The notes below the pieces were generated by a model, which saw only the letters and a program-made list of their open reading frames with translations, was not told the origin of the DNA and ran no database searches. Below, piece after piece: positions 5,688 through 13,548 of a stretch of 13,548 nucleotides of DNA. Where the stretch lies: the NCBI GenBank assembly GCA_036501845.1, contig DASXZO010000140.1:1-13548 (forward strand), written 5' to 3'. The stretch's first letter is position 1. Each line of letters begins with the position of its first letter. The stretch is from JBBREP01 sp036501845. GTDB lineage: Bacteria; Actinomycetota; Acidimicrobiia; IMCC26256; PALSA-610. Position numbers and translations under genes: made by a program.

Positions 5688-8600
5688 ATGTCGGCCTTTC
5701 TCGATGCTCTCGCCGAGCGGGTCCTCGTGTTCGACGGCGCCTTCGGCACCTGGATGCAGGACCAGGATCTCACCGCCGACGACTTCGGCGGGCCGGCGCT
5801 CGAGGGCTGCAACGAGATGCTCGTGCTCACGCGCCCCGATCTCGTTGCCGAGATGCACCGCGAATTCTTCGCGATCGGTGTCGACGCGGTGGAGACGGCC
5901 ACCTTCGGCGCCTTTGCCCTCGTGCTGAACGAGTACGGCATCGCCAACAAGACCCGCACGATCAACGAAGAGGCGGCGCGCATCGCGCGCGAGGCCGCCG
6001 ACGCCGCAGCGCGCGACGGTCGGCCCCGTTTCGTGATCGGGTCGATGGGCCCGGGAACCCGGCTCCCGTCGCTCGGCCAGATCCCGTTCGCGACGCTGCG
6101 CGACGACTACCAGGAACAAGCCGTTGGTCTGCTCACCGGCGGCGTCGACGTGCTGCTCGTGGAGACCGTGTACGACCTGTTGCAGGCGAAGACTGCGATT
6201 GTCGGCGCACGCCAAGCGATGGCCGCCACCGGCATCACGGTGCCGCTCATGGTGCAGGTCACGATCGAGACCACCGGCCGCATGCTGGTGGGCAGCGAGA
6301 TCGGCGCCGCGCTCACCGCGCTCGAAGCCATGCGGCCCGACGTGATCGGGCTCAACTGCGCCACAGGCCCGCACGAGATGACCGAGCACCTGCGCTACCT
6401 CTCGCAGCACGCGCGCACCTACCTCTCGTGTCTCCCCAACGCCGGTCTGCCGAGCGTGGTCGACGGCCACACGCACTACGACCTCACCCCCGAACAGCTC
6501 GCCGACGCGCACGAACGCAACGTGTCGGAGTTCGGCGTGAACATCGTCGGTGGTTGCTGTGGCACCACGCCCGCGCACCTGAAGGCCGTCGTCGATCGCC
6601 TCGGCAGCATCGCCGGGCGCCCGGCCACGCCGCGCACCCCCGACTTCGAGCCCGGCTGCAGCTCGATCTATTCACATGTGCCGTACCACCAAGAGCTGGC
6701 GTACCTCGCGGTCGGCGAGCGCACGAACGCCAATGGTTCCAAGGCCTTTCGTGAAGCCATGCTCGCCGCCGACTGGGACACCTGCGTGCACATGGCACGC
6801 GATCAGGTGCAGGAGGGCGCGCACGTGCTCGACGTGTGCGTCGACTACGTGGGCCGCGACGGCACGATCGACATGGACGAGATCGCGTCGCGTTTCGCCA
6901 CCCAGGCGAGCCTGCCGCTGGTGTTCGACAGCACCGAGCCGCAAGTGGTGGAAGCCGGCCTCCAGCATCACGGCGGCAAGGCGATCCTGAACTCGGCGAA
7001 CCTCGAAGAAGGCGAAGAGCCGGGCAAGCGCATGGACCGCGTGTTCTCGCTGGCGCGCACCTACGGCGCTGCGGTGATCTGCCTCACCATCGACGAGGAA
7101 GGCCAGGCGCGCGACGTCGACTGGAAGCTGCGCGTCGCGCACCGCCTCTACGAGATCGCCACCACTCGTTACGGCATCGATCCCACCGATCTCATCTTCG
7201 ACGCGCTCACGTTCCCGCTGTCCACCGGCGACGACGACCTGCGCGGCGACGCCATGGCCACGATCGAAGCGATCCGGCGGATCAAGGCCGAGCTGCCGGG
7301 CGCGTCGACGATCCTCGGCCTGTCCAACGTGAGCTTCGGCCTCAAGCCCGCGGCGCGTCACGTACTCAACTCGGTGTTCCTGCACGAGTGCCGCCAGGCC
7401 GGCCTCGACGCCGCGATCGTGCACGCGGCGCGCATCACGCCGCTGCACCGCATCCCCGACGAACAGCGCGAGGTCGCGCTCGACCTCATCTACGACCGCC
7501 GTCGTGAAGCAGATGACAGCGGAGCGGGCGGGTACGACCCGCTGCAGGCGTTCATGGCGCTGTTCGAGAACATCGAGGCGACCGTCGCCACCAAGGACGA
7601 CCTCGCCGCACTTCCCATCGACGAGCGCTTGAAGCGCCGCATCATCGACGGCAACCGCAACGGTCTCGAACCCGATCTCGACGAGCAGATGGAGAGCCTC
7701 CCGGCGCTCGAGATCGTGAACGACGTGCTGCTCGACGGCATGAAGGTGGTCGGCGACCTCTTCGGCCGCGGCGAGATGCAGCTGCCGTTCGTGCTGCAGA
7801 GCGCCGAGACGATGAAGGCCGCGGTGTCGCACCTCGAACCGCACATGGACAAGGCCGAGGGCAGCGGTAAGGGCACGGTGGTGCTCGCCACCGTCAAGGG
7901 CGACGTGCACGACATCGGCAAGAACCTCGTCGACATCATCCTCACGAACAACGGCTACACGGTGCACAACCTCGGCATCAAGGTGCCGATCCACGACATG
8001 CTCGAAGCCGCGGCCGAGGTGAAGGCCGACGCCATCGGGATGAGTGGCCTGCTCGTGAAGAGCACGATCATCATGCGCGAGAACCTCGAGGAGCTGAACT
8101 CCCGCGGTTTGTCGGAGATGCCGGTGCTACTCGGCGGCGCCGCACTCACCCGCAAGTACGTGGAGGTCGACCTGCGTCAGACCTACGAAGGACGCGTGTT
8201 CTACGGCAAGGACGCGTTCGAGGGTCTGCACACCATGGACCGGCTGATGACGATGAAGCGCAGCGGCGAGTGGGAGCCCGGCTTCGGTCGCGAGGTCACC
8301 GGCTCGCGCCTTCCCCGCAAGTCCGAGCTCCCCGAAGACACCGACATTGTCGTGCCACGCCGCAGTGACGTGCCGGCCGACGTCGAGGTGTTCACGCCGC
8401 CGTTCCTCGGCTCGCGCGTCGCCAAGGGCATCTCGCTCGACGACATCGGCGCCTACGTGAACGAGACCGCGCTGTTCCGCAACCAGTGGCAGTTCCGCCC
8501 CGAGTCGGGCGAGGACGACACCACGTTCAAGGCCCGCATCCGGCCCACGTTGCGCGCCCAGATCGAGCGGGCGAAGGCCGAACAGCTCCTCGTTCCTGCC

Positions 8601-9173
8601 GTCGCATGGGGCTACTTCCCGGTGAACGCCGACGGCAACGAGCTCATCGTGTGGACCGACGACACCCGCACGAGCGAGCGCACGCGGTTCAGCTTCCCGC
8701 GCCAGCGCAAGGATCGCTTCCTCTGCATCGCCGACTTCTTCCGGCCGGTGGAGTCGGGCGAGATCGATTTCGCCGCTTTCCACGTGGTCACGATGGGCCG
8801 GCGCGTCACCGAACGCGAGCACGAGCTGTTCGCCGCGGACGAGTACCACGACTACCTGCTCCTGCACGGTCTCGGCGTGGAGACCACAGAAGCCCTCGCC
8901 GAGCTGTGGCACCGCCGAATCCGCGAAGAGTGGGGGTTCGCCGACCAGGACGGGCCGACGTTGGCCGGCCTGTTCCGCCAGCAGTACCGCGGCAGCCGCT
9001 ACTCGTGGGGCTACCCGGCGTGTCCTGATCTCGACGACCAGGCGAAGGTGGCGGAGCTCCTCGAGATCGATCGCATCGGCGTCGAGCTCACCGAAGAGTT
9101 CCACCTCGTTCCCGAGCAGAGCACGTCGGCGATCATCGTTCCCCATCCCGACGCCAAGTACTTCGTAGCGTAA
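5688..9173 (+). CDS. metH: Cobalamin-dependent methionine synthase
   Basis: A full-length, 1161-residue cytosolic enzyme that moves a methyl group from methyltetrahydrofolate via cobalamin to homocysteine. All four modules are present in the usual order. The homocysteine domain (1-305) has zinc ligands C224, C290 and C291 (GLNCATG, GGCCGTTP). The folate domain (about 338-600) begins VGERTNANGS. The cap and B12-binding domains (about 625-870) contain DVHDIGKN, with D739, axial ligand H741 and S792 matching E. coli D757, H759 and S810. The AdoMet-dependent reactivation domain (about 905-1161) has RYSWGYPACPD (R1104-D1114) and VPEQSTSAI. It is slightly shorter than E. coli MetH (1227). ATG 5688 has no clear ribosome binding site, consistent with a leaderless mRNA. 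A reductive reactivation partner is not in the window. A GT-C-like gene follows after four bases. Confidence 0.98.
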   Translation: MSAFLDALAERVLVFDGAFGTWMQDQDLTADDFGGPALEGCNEMLVLTRPDLVAEMHREFFAIGVDAVETATFGAFALVLNEYGIANKTRTINEEAARIAREAADAAARDGRPRFVIGSMGPGTRLPSLGQIPFATLRDDYQEQAVGLLTGGVDVLLVETVYDLLQAKTAIVGARQAMAATGITVPLMVQVTIETTGRMLVGSEIGAALTALEAMRPDVIGLNCATGPHEMTEHLRYLSQHARTYLSCLPNAGLPSVVDGHTHYDLTPEQLADAHERNVSEFGVNIVGGCCGTTPAHLKAVVDRLGSIAGRPATPRTPDFEPGCSSIYSHVPYHQELAYLAVGERTNANGSKAFREAMLAADWDTCVHMARDQVQEGAHVLDVCVDYVGRDGTIDMDEIASRFATQASLPLVFDSTEPQVVEAGLQHHGGKAILNSANLEEGEEPGKRMDRVFSLARTYGAAVICLTIDEEGQARDVDWKLRVAHRLYEIATTRYGIDPTDLIFDALTFPLSTGDDDLRGDAMATIEAIRRIKAELPGASTILGLSNVSFGLKPAARHVLNSVFLHECRQAGLDAAIVHAARITPLHRIPDEQREVALDLIYDRRREADDSGAGGYDPLQAFMALFENIEATVATKDDLAALPIDERLKRRIIDGNRNGLEPDLDEQMESLPALEIVNDVLLDGMKVVGDLFGRGEMQLPFVLQSAETMKAAVSHLEPHMDKAEGSGKGTVVLATVKGDVHDIGKNLVDIILTNNGYTVHNLGIKVPIHDMLEAAAEVKADAIGMSGLLVKSTIIMRENLEELNSRGLSEMPVLLGGAALTRKYVEVDLRQTYEGRVFYGKDAFEGLHTMDRLMTMKRSGEWEPGFGREVTGSRLPRKSELPEDTDIVVPRRSDVPADVEVFTPPFLGSRVAKGISLDDIGAYVNETALFRNQWQFRPESGEDDTTFKARIRPTLRAQIERAKAEQLLVPAVAWGYFPVNADGNELIVWTDDTRTSERTRFSFPRQRKDRFLCIADFFRPVESGEIDFAAFHVVTMGRRVTEREHELFAADEYHDYLLLHGLGVETTEALAELWHRRIREEWGFADQDGPTLAGLFRQQYRGSRYSWGYPACPDLDDQAKVAELLEIDRIGVELTEEFHLVPEQSTSAIIVPHPDAKYFVA

Positions 9174-9177
9174 GCAC

Positions 9178-10692
9178 GTGACCGACGTGCCGGGCGCCGC
9201 CGAGGGCTCGCGCGCGTCCTCGTTCACCCGGTCGCGCGAGCTGCGCGCCCTCGTGGCGTTCGGCATCGTGCTCGCGATCGCGCTCGCGGCGCACGAGCTC
9301 TGGCGCGACGAGCTGCAGTCGTGGATGATCGCCCGGGCGAGCCGGTCGCCCACCGCGCTGCTGCACAACCTGCGCTACGAGGGCCACCCGGTGCTCTGGT
9401 ACGCCTTGCTCTGGCCATTCGCTCGTGTGTTCCACAGCGTGACCACGCTCCAGGTACTCGAGTGGTTCATCGCCACGGGCACGGCGGCCCTCGTGTTGTT
9501 CAAGGCGCCGTTCACGCTGGCCCGGCGTGTGGCACTCGTGTTCGGTTACTTCTTCCTCTACGAGTACGGCGCGCTCACGCGCAGCTACGGACTCGGCGTG
9601 CTGCTCACCGTCGCCACGATGATCGTGGTCACCCAGTCGAAGCCGCGCTGGCTCGTGCGCGCGCTGTTGCTGGGCCTCCTCGCCAACACGAGCGCGTTCG
9701 GCGCGTGCATCGCGATCGCGATCGCAGCCGGCATCGCCGTGCGCGACAAGCCCTGGCGTCACGCCGACGAAGACCGGCGCGACCCTTTGCTTGCCGGATT
9801 GATCTTCCTGGCCCTCGCGGCATATGCCTACGCGCAAGCGCGGCCGGCGCCGGGCACCGCGCCATTCGCGGGCTGGAACCTGTCGATCAACGCGCACCTC
9901 GGCGCCAAGGTGCTCAGCGCGCCGTTCACCGCGCTCGTGCCGATTCCGAAGCTGCAGCACTCGTGGTGGAACACCAGCATCGGCGACGGCCACACGAAAA
10001 TCGCCGCGGTCGCCGGACTGCTGATCCTTGTTGCGGTCACGTGGAGCGTGCGCCGATCAAGCGCCGCGCTCATCACGTGGGGCACCGGCGTGGTGCTCGT
10101 GCTCGGGTTCCTCTACACGAAGCTCGGCACGATCAGCAACGTCCGCTACATCGGCCACGTGTTCGTGCTCTACGTGGTGGCGATGTGGTTCCTCGTCAAC
10201 GATGCCAATGCCGGTCGCCGCGTGTACCTGCTGTTCGACGGTGTGCTCACAGTGCAGGTAGCCGTGGCGATCCTCGCCGTCGTGCTCGACCTGTTCATGC
10301 CGTTCACCAACGCAGCCGCAACCGCGAACTGGTTCCGCACACACCACGTGGCCAACGCGCCGATCGTGGGATGCCCCGACTTCGCCGCCTCGGCCGTGGC
10401 CGGCGAGCTCGACCGTCCGATCAGCTACCCGCAGGGCGATCGCATGGGCACGTACATCCTGTGGGACCGCAAGCGGCTCCGCGTGATCGCGCCGCTGAAT
10501 CGCGCCGTGGCACGGGCCACCCACGGGAAGTTCGGCCGTTGGTTCCTGCTCACCAACCGGCCGGTTCCCTCACTCAGCGACGACCTCGTGTTCTCGCGGC
10601 ACGACGGTGTCGTCGACGACGAGCACTACTGGGTGTACCGGCTCAATGGGAGAGCACCGCCCGGGCTACCAAGTCCGTGCCGAACGCCGTGA
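9178..10692 (+). CDS. Multi-pass membrane protein, probable GT-C (GT39-like) glycosyltransferase
   Basis: A 504-residue membrane protein with many hydrophobic segments between about residues 24 and 380 (roughly ten spans by eye). The first external loop has HELWRDELQSW (39-49) with an acidic pair D44-E45, then YEGHPVLWY (67-75). This resembles the DE and HPPL signatures of GT39/PMT/ArnT-type enzymes, which use lipid-linked sugars at the outer membrane face. LTRSYGLG in a later segment fits the same group. After the last span is a soluble tail of about 120 residues ending near WVYRLNG. The start is GTG 9178, four bases after the metH stop and without an evident ribosome binding site, so co-transcription is likely although the functions seem unrelated. 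The final 17 codons overlap the opposite-strand gene. Donor and acceptor are unknown. Confidence 0.8.
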   Translation: MTDVPGAAEGSRASSFTRSRELRALVAFGIVLAIALAAHELWRDELQSWMIARASRSPTALLHNLRYEGHPVLWYALLWPFARVFHSVTTLQVLEWFIATGTAALVLFKAPFTLARRVALVFGYFFLYEYGALTRSYGLGVLLTVATMIVVTQSKPRWLVRALLLGLLANTSAFGACIAIAIAAGIAVRDKPWRHADEDRRDPLLAGLIFLALAAYAYAQARPAPGTAPFAGWNLSINAHLGAKVLSAPFTALVPIPKLQHSWWNTSIGDGHTKIAAVAGLLILVAVTWSVRRSSAALITWGTGVVLVLGFLYTKLGTISNVRYIGHVFVLYVVAMWFLVNDANAGRRVYLLFDGVLTVQVAVAILAVVLDLFMPFTNAAATANWFRTHHVANAPIVGCPDFAASAVAGELDRPISYPQGDRMGTYILWDRKRLRVIAPLNRAVARATHGKFGRWFLLTNRPVPSLSDDLVFSRHDGVVDDEHYWVYRLNGRAPPGLPSPCRTP

Positions 10693-11413
10693 GGATCGCG
10701 AGATACAGGAGGCCGGTGGCCGACATCACCGCGCTGTAATACGGCTCGCGCAAGGCCAGACGAGTCACGTACACGAGCGCGATCGTGCCGATCGCGCACG
10801 CGATCCACACCCATCCGAGAATGCCGTTGTAGCCGTCGTCGATCGCGCCGGTGAACACCGAGACCATGCCGGTGGGGATGAGGAACAACAACACCTCGAG
10901 CGGCCAGATCCACATCGTGAGGTTCACGAGTTCCATCAAGTGGGCGCGTGGCAGGCCCGGCTGCACCAGGTACCAGTGGCCGAGCAGCATGGCGTCGGTG
11001 ACCACGCCGAGGAACGCGGCGCCCACGAGAATGCGCGCCGCGGTGAGCGGGTAGCCGCCGCCGGCGACCGACGTGGCGCCGAGCAGGCCGATGGCGCCGA
11101 GGATCGGCGCCGGGATCTCGTAGGCGGGCATGAATCCGCTCACGCCGTGCTTGCGGCAACGCACCGACGCGACGAGGGCCACCACTGCGGCCAGCCCGCA
11201 GGCAATCGCGCCGATGGCCGCGACGGTGTCGCCGGTTCCCGGATGGTCGTGCCGCACGAACACGATCGCCGCGCCGAACGCCAGCGCGGCGAAGATGCTG
11301 CGCAGGAGCCAACCGAAACCCAAGCCGACCTCGCGCCGTCGCGTCGTCACGTAGAGGCCGCCGAGACCGCCGGCCGCCCATTGCAGCAAGAACGTCGCCA
11401 GGTCGAGTCGCAC
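10643..11413 (-). CDS. Unknown multi-pass membrane protein with GHWYL motif
   Basis: A 256-residue protein with about eight hydrophobic spans (roughly 4-22, 36-53, 63-83, 100-118, 124-144, 160-183, 198-216 and 226-246). I do not recognise the family. Distinctive polar features inside or beside the membrane are GHWYLV (145-150, with H146), PGLPRAHLMELVN (152-164, with E161), and WIWPLEVLLFLIPTG (168-182). A histidine and glutamate next to spans could bind a cofactor or ion, but nothing proves it. The start is GTG 11413, 17 bases after the stop of the M24 peptidase gene, so it is probably the last gene of that operon. ATG and Shine-Dalgarno alternatives are poor. The 3' end overlaps the glycosyltransferase gene on the other strand by 50 bases. 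Confidence 0.8.
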   Translation of the reverse strand: MRLDLATFLLQWAAGGLGGLYVTTRRREVGLGFGWLLRSIFAALAFGAAIVFVRHDHPGTGDTVAAIGAIACGLAAVVALVASVRCRKHGVSGFMPAYEIPAPILGAIGLLGATSVAGGGYPLTAARILVGAAFLGVVTDAMLLGHWYLVQPGLPRAHLMELVNLTMWIWPLEVLLFLIPTGMVSVFTGAIDDGYNGILGWVWIACAIGTIALVYVTRLALREPYYSAVMSATGLLYLAILTAFGTDLVARAVLSH

Positions 11414-11430
11414 GGGTTCGCGGTGATGCG

Positions 11431-12525
11431 TCAGCCGACGAGCGCGAGGTCGCGGGGCGCGTCGTTGAGCCGTCGCGGGCCGGTGGCCGTGGCGACGACG
11501 ATGTCCTCGAGGCGCATGCCGAAGCGGCCCTCGATGTAGATGCCCGGTTCGACGCTGAACGCATGTCCCGCGGCGATGGGCGTGAGGTTGCCGTGCACCA
11601 TGTACGGCTCCTCGTGGGCTTCGGTGCCGATGCCGTGACCGGTGCGGTGCACGAAACGATCGCCGAATCCTGCATCGGTGATCACGGCGCGTGCCGCCTC
11701 ATCGACGGCTGCACACGGTGCGCCGACCACCCCGGCGCGCACGCCGGCTTCCTGCGCGGCGACGAGCACGTCGTACACGTCGGCGATCTCCTTCGACGGG
11801 GCGCCGACGTGGAACATGCGGGTGATGTCCGAGCAGTAGCCGTCCATCGTGCCGCCGAAGTCGCACAGCACGATGTCGCCGTCGGTGATGACGCGGCTCG
11901 TCGGCTCGTGGTGCGGGCTCGCGGCGTTGGGTCCCACTGCCACGATCGCAAAGTTGGCACGCACATGGCCGACCTCGAGCATCCGGTCGACAAGCTCGCG
12001 GTGCACGCCGATCTCGGTGCGACCCGCGAACGGCCGGGCGCGCATCGCGGCCGCGACCACATCCACACCCGAGGCGGCGCGCTGCAACGCGTCGACCTCC
12101 TCGGCGTCCTTCACGCGCCGCACGGGTGCGGTCACGGTGCTCGCGTCGACGTAGCGGCGGCCGCCGAGCTCGCGCTGGAGCGCGAGCACGAAGCGCGCCC
12201 ACGTGTGATCGCCCAGCGCGATCGTGTGCGCGTCGCCGACAAGCCGGGCCGTGATCGCAATGGGGTCGTCGGTCTCCACCCAGGTGACCAGCTCGATGCC
12301 TGCGGTGTCGAGCGTGGTCGCGGCCACTCGAGGCGCCTCGAGCACCGGGATGACCAGCCGGGCCGGGCCCGAGCGCGGGAGCACGAGCATCGTGAGCCGT
12401 TCGAGCGGCATCGCCTCGTAGCCCACCAGATACGGGAGATCAGGACCGACGGACAGCAGCAGCACGTCGACGCCCGCCGAATCCATCTGCTCCCGCACCC
12501 GCTCGACGCGAGTGTTGTGGTTCAT
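11431..12525 (-). CDS. M24 metallopeptidase, Xaa-Pro dipeptidase/aminopeptidase type
   Basis: A 364-residue protein with a creatinase-like N-terminal domain (about 5-130) and a pita-bread catalytic domain (about 140-360). All five dinuclear metal ligands are present: D222 (CDFGG), D233 (CSDITR), H297 (TGHGIG), E326 (SVEPGIY) and E340 (MRLEDIV). SPHHEP (203-208) supplies the upstream histidine common in proline peptidases. It probably cleaves the bond before a proline residue, in the cytoplasm, but M24 also contains creatinases and other hydrolases, so the substrate is open. The ATG at 12525 forms an ATGA overlap with the stop of the PPOX-fold gene, which decides this start. The same frame stays open upstream to 13098, but that stretch is out of frame with the PPOX-fold gene and is spurious. 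Confidence 0.92.
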   Translation of the reverse strand: MNHNTRVERVREQMDSAGVDVLLLSVGPDLPYLVGYEAMPLERLTMLVLPRSGPARLVIPVLEAPRVAATTLDTAGIELVTWVETDDPIAITARLVGDAHTIALGDHTWARFVLALQRELGGRRYVDASTVTAPVRRVKDAEEVDALQRAASGVDVVAAAMRARPFAGRTEIGVHRELVDRMLEVGHVRANFAIVAVGPNAASPHHEPTSRVITDGDIVLCDFGGTMDGYCSDITRMFHVGAPSKEIADVYDVLVAAQEAGVRAGVVGAPCAAVDEAARAVITDAGFGDRFVHRTGHGIGTEAHEEPYMVHGNLTPIAAGHAFSVEPGIYIEGRFGMRLEDIVVATATGPRRLNDAPRDLALVG

Positions 12526-13085
12526 TGCGACGCAGGTTGCTCGGCGCCGAAGGCCGGCAACCCGTCGATGCTCGCAGCGTTCTTCGTGCGCCGGTAATCG
12601 GCAAGGCCTTCGGGGCCGCGCGCATCGGCCCATTCGAGCAGTCGAGTGCGCTGGCCGACGTACTCCATCAACGGCACGCCGTAACCGCACGACGACGACA
12701 CCCGAGTGACGGCGACGTCGATGATGGCGCGGGCGCCGACGAGCTCGGTGAAGTTCGGGAGCAACTCGTCGTAGCCGTCGCTCCCGCGCTCGTGCACGGT
12801 GCCGGCGCCATAGACGCGGCAAATGCTCGGCGCGCCCTCGAAGGCGCAGAACATGATCGTGATGCGCCCGTTCTGGCGCACGTGCGCGATCGTCTCGGCG
12901 CCGCTCCCGGTGAGATCGAGATAGGCCACGCGCTGCGGGCCGAGCACGGCGAAGGTGGCGAGGCCCTTGGGCGACACGTTCACGTGGCCGTCGTCGGCGC
13001 GCGGTGCGGTGGCCACGAAGAACATCGGCTGGCCCCGCATCCACATGGCCAGGTCGTCGCTGATCGCGTCGGTCGCCGAAGCCAC
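12522..13085 (-). CDS. PPOX-fold (pyridoxamine 5'-phosphate oxidase family) flavoprotein
   Basis: A 187-residue protein with the FMN-binding split-barrel fold. Family marks are HVNVSPKG (34-41), TGSGAETIAHV (59-69), an arginine at 74 in the NGRITIMF strand, and CRVYGAG (89-95). A later SCGYGVPLMEYVGQR (132-146) resembles a signature of an uncharacterised subgroup rather than of true PdxH. It likely binds FMN or F420 and catalyses a redox step, or acts as a flavin or haem-related binding protein; the substrate cannot be told. The start is GTG 13085, chosen as the first in-frame start giving a normal N-terminus. The Shine-Dalgarno is not clear. It is the first gene of a likely three-gene operon with the M24 peptidase and the eight-span membrane protein. 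Confidence 0.87.
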   Translation of the reverse strand: MASATDAISDDLAMWMRGQPMFFVATAPRADDGHVNVSPKGLATFAVLGPQRVAYLDLTGSGAETIAHVRQNGRITIMFCAFEGAPSICRVYGAGTVHERGSDGYDELLPNFTELVGARAIIDVAVTRVSSSCGYGVPLMEYVGQRTRLLEWADARGPEGLADYRRTKNAASIDGLPAFGAEQPASQ

Positions 13086-13166
13086 GCCGCACAGTCAACC
13101 ACGGCGCGGGGCGCCAACCTCGACCACTTGCAGGCCCAAGTAAGGCGATCCGACGGCTCGCGCGGT

Positions 13167-13548
13167 TCAGGATGGGCGAATCAGCACGACCCGCATCAAG
13201 AACGTGTTCACGGCGTGACGCAGCCGGCTGTACGCGGTGAGGGCGGGCAGCACATCCGAGCCCACCACGAGGGTGCGCGCCGAGCCGCTCGGGTTCCGGC
13301 GGCTGTCGACCACCATGTGATCGAGGAATGAGTCGAGAATGTGTTCGGGAGTGACCGACCCCGCCTGCACCTCGTCGAGGTACACCCGCGCCAGGCCCGA
13401 CGCTTGGCGGCGCTCCTGCTCGCCGCGCGACGTCAGCCGCAACGGTTCGTGCTGCAACGCCTCTACCGCGGCGGCGCGCGCCTGGCCGAGCAACGTGCGT
13501 TGCGTCGCGGTGCTCTTCTCGTAGAGCGCGATCAGCCGTTCACCGCGT
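13167..13548 (-). CDS. Unidentified protein, 3' part
   Basis: The frame is open to the right edge of the window, giving the last 126 residues of a protein whose start lies outside. I do not recognise it. The visible part is rich in arginine, alanine and glutamate and looks helical for its first half (for example GERLIALYEKSTATQRTLL and RGEQERRQASGLARVYLDEV), then has SVTPEHILDSFLDHMVVDSR and a hydrophobic ending (NTFLMRVVLIRPS). The stop TGA is at 13167-13169. It is 81 bases upstream of the PPOX-fold gene on the same strand, so co-transcription is possible. The spacer shows only a 5-bp inverted repeat (13126-13130 with 13137-13141). Confidence 0.65.
   Translation of the reverse strand, partial: RGERLIALYEKSTATQRTLLGQARAAAVEALQHEPLRLTSRGEQERRQASGLARVYLDEVQAGSVTPEHILDSFLDHMVVDSRRNPSGSARTLVVGSDVLPALTAYSRLRHAVNTFLMRVVLIRPS

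Noticed and set aside
6672..7994. A 440-codon open frame on the minus strand inside metH
   Set aside because: It is antisense to strongly conserved MetH domains, its translation is rich in His, Arg, Val and Glu as expected of a GC-rich antisense frame, and it shows no known motif.
8127..9368. A 413-codon minus-strand open frame over the end of metH and the start of the glycosyltransferase gene
   Set aside because: It crosses two well-supported plus-strand genes and shows no domain; it is a by-product of high third-position GC.
9321..10739. A 472-codon plus-strand frame shifted relative to the glycosyltransferase
   Set aside because: Its product is an arginine- and histidine-rich sequence without membrane spans, while the other frame has ordered hydrophobic segments and GT-C-like motifs.
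11563..12597. A 344-codon plus-strand frame opposite the M24 peptidase
   Set aside because: The opposite strand has all five M24 metal ligands; this frame has low-complexity His/Arg/Ala composition.
12526..13098. N-terminal extension of the M24 peptidase to 13098
   Set aside because: It is out of frame with the PPOX-fold gene, is arginine-rich, and the ATG at 12525 gives a normal M24 length.
13126..13141. ACTTG/CAAGT inverted repeat as a terminator before the PPOX-fold gene
   Set aside because: The stem is only five bases with no T-tract; chance is the simpler explanation.

Overview
The window is uniformly GC-rich and carries bacterial housekeeping and cell-envelope genes. It looks like an actinobacterial chromosome, most likely Acidimicrobiia. 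This assignment is inferred from base composition, GTG starts, four-base stop/start overlaps, and an L,D-transpeptidase carrying the 42-residue 'DGG-F-FG-A-FYGS' repeats that I associate with that class. No tRNA, rRNA, CRISPR array, insertion sequence, integrase or phage gene is visible.

Layout: (1) 1-1756, plus strand: the 3' end of a MoeB-type adenylyltransferase, then a secreted L,D-transpeptidase with an N-terminal repeat array. (2) 1787-5589, minus strand, read right to left: a PduO-type cobalamin adenosyltransferase, leucyl aminopeptidase PepA, and a lipoprotein joining a cupredoxin domain to a parallel beta-helix. The last two share a GTGA overlap. Regions 1 and 2 converge, and each of the two facing genes has a hairpin across its stop codon. 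(3) 5688-10692, plus strand: a complete cobalamin-dependent methionine synthase MetH followed after 4 bases by a GT-C-like membrane glycosyltransferase. The 98-base divergent spacer between pduO and metH holds candidate promoters for both, with -10 boxes so close to the start codons that leaderless mRNAs are plausible. (4) 10643-13548, minus strand: the 3' end of an unidentified gene, then a probable operon of an FMN-binding PPOX-fold protein, an M24 metallopeptidase (ATGA overlap) and an unknown protein with about eight membrane spans. The tail of that last gene overlaps the tail of the glycosyltransferase gene by 50 bases.

Functionally the window combines B12-linked metabolism (methionine synthesis from methylcobalamin; adenosylcobalamin formation), peptide turnover (PepA, M24 peptidase), molybdenum-cofactor or sulfur-carrier activation, and envelope work (L,D-transpeptidase, lipoprotein, membrane glycosyltransferase). 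Most of it is ordinary chromosomal content. The parts that deserve follow-up are the cupredoxin/beta-helix lipoprotein, the repeat-bearing transpeptidase, the membrane protein with a GHWYL motif, and the transcript-boundary signals. I found no convincing new multi-gene defence or mobile system.
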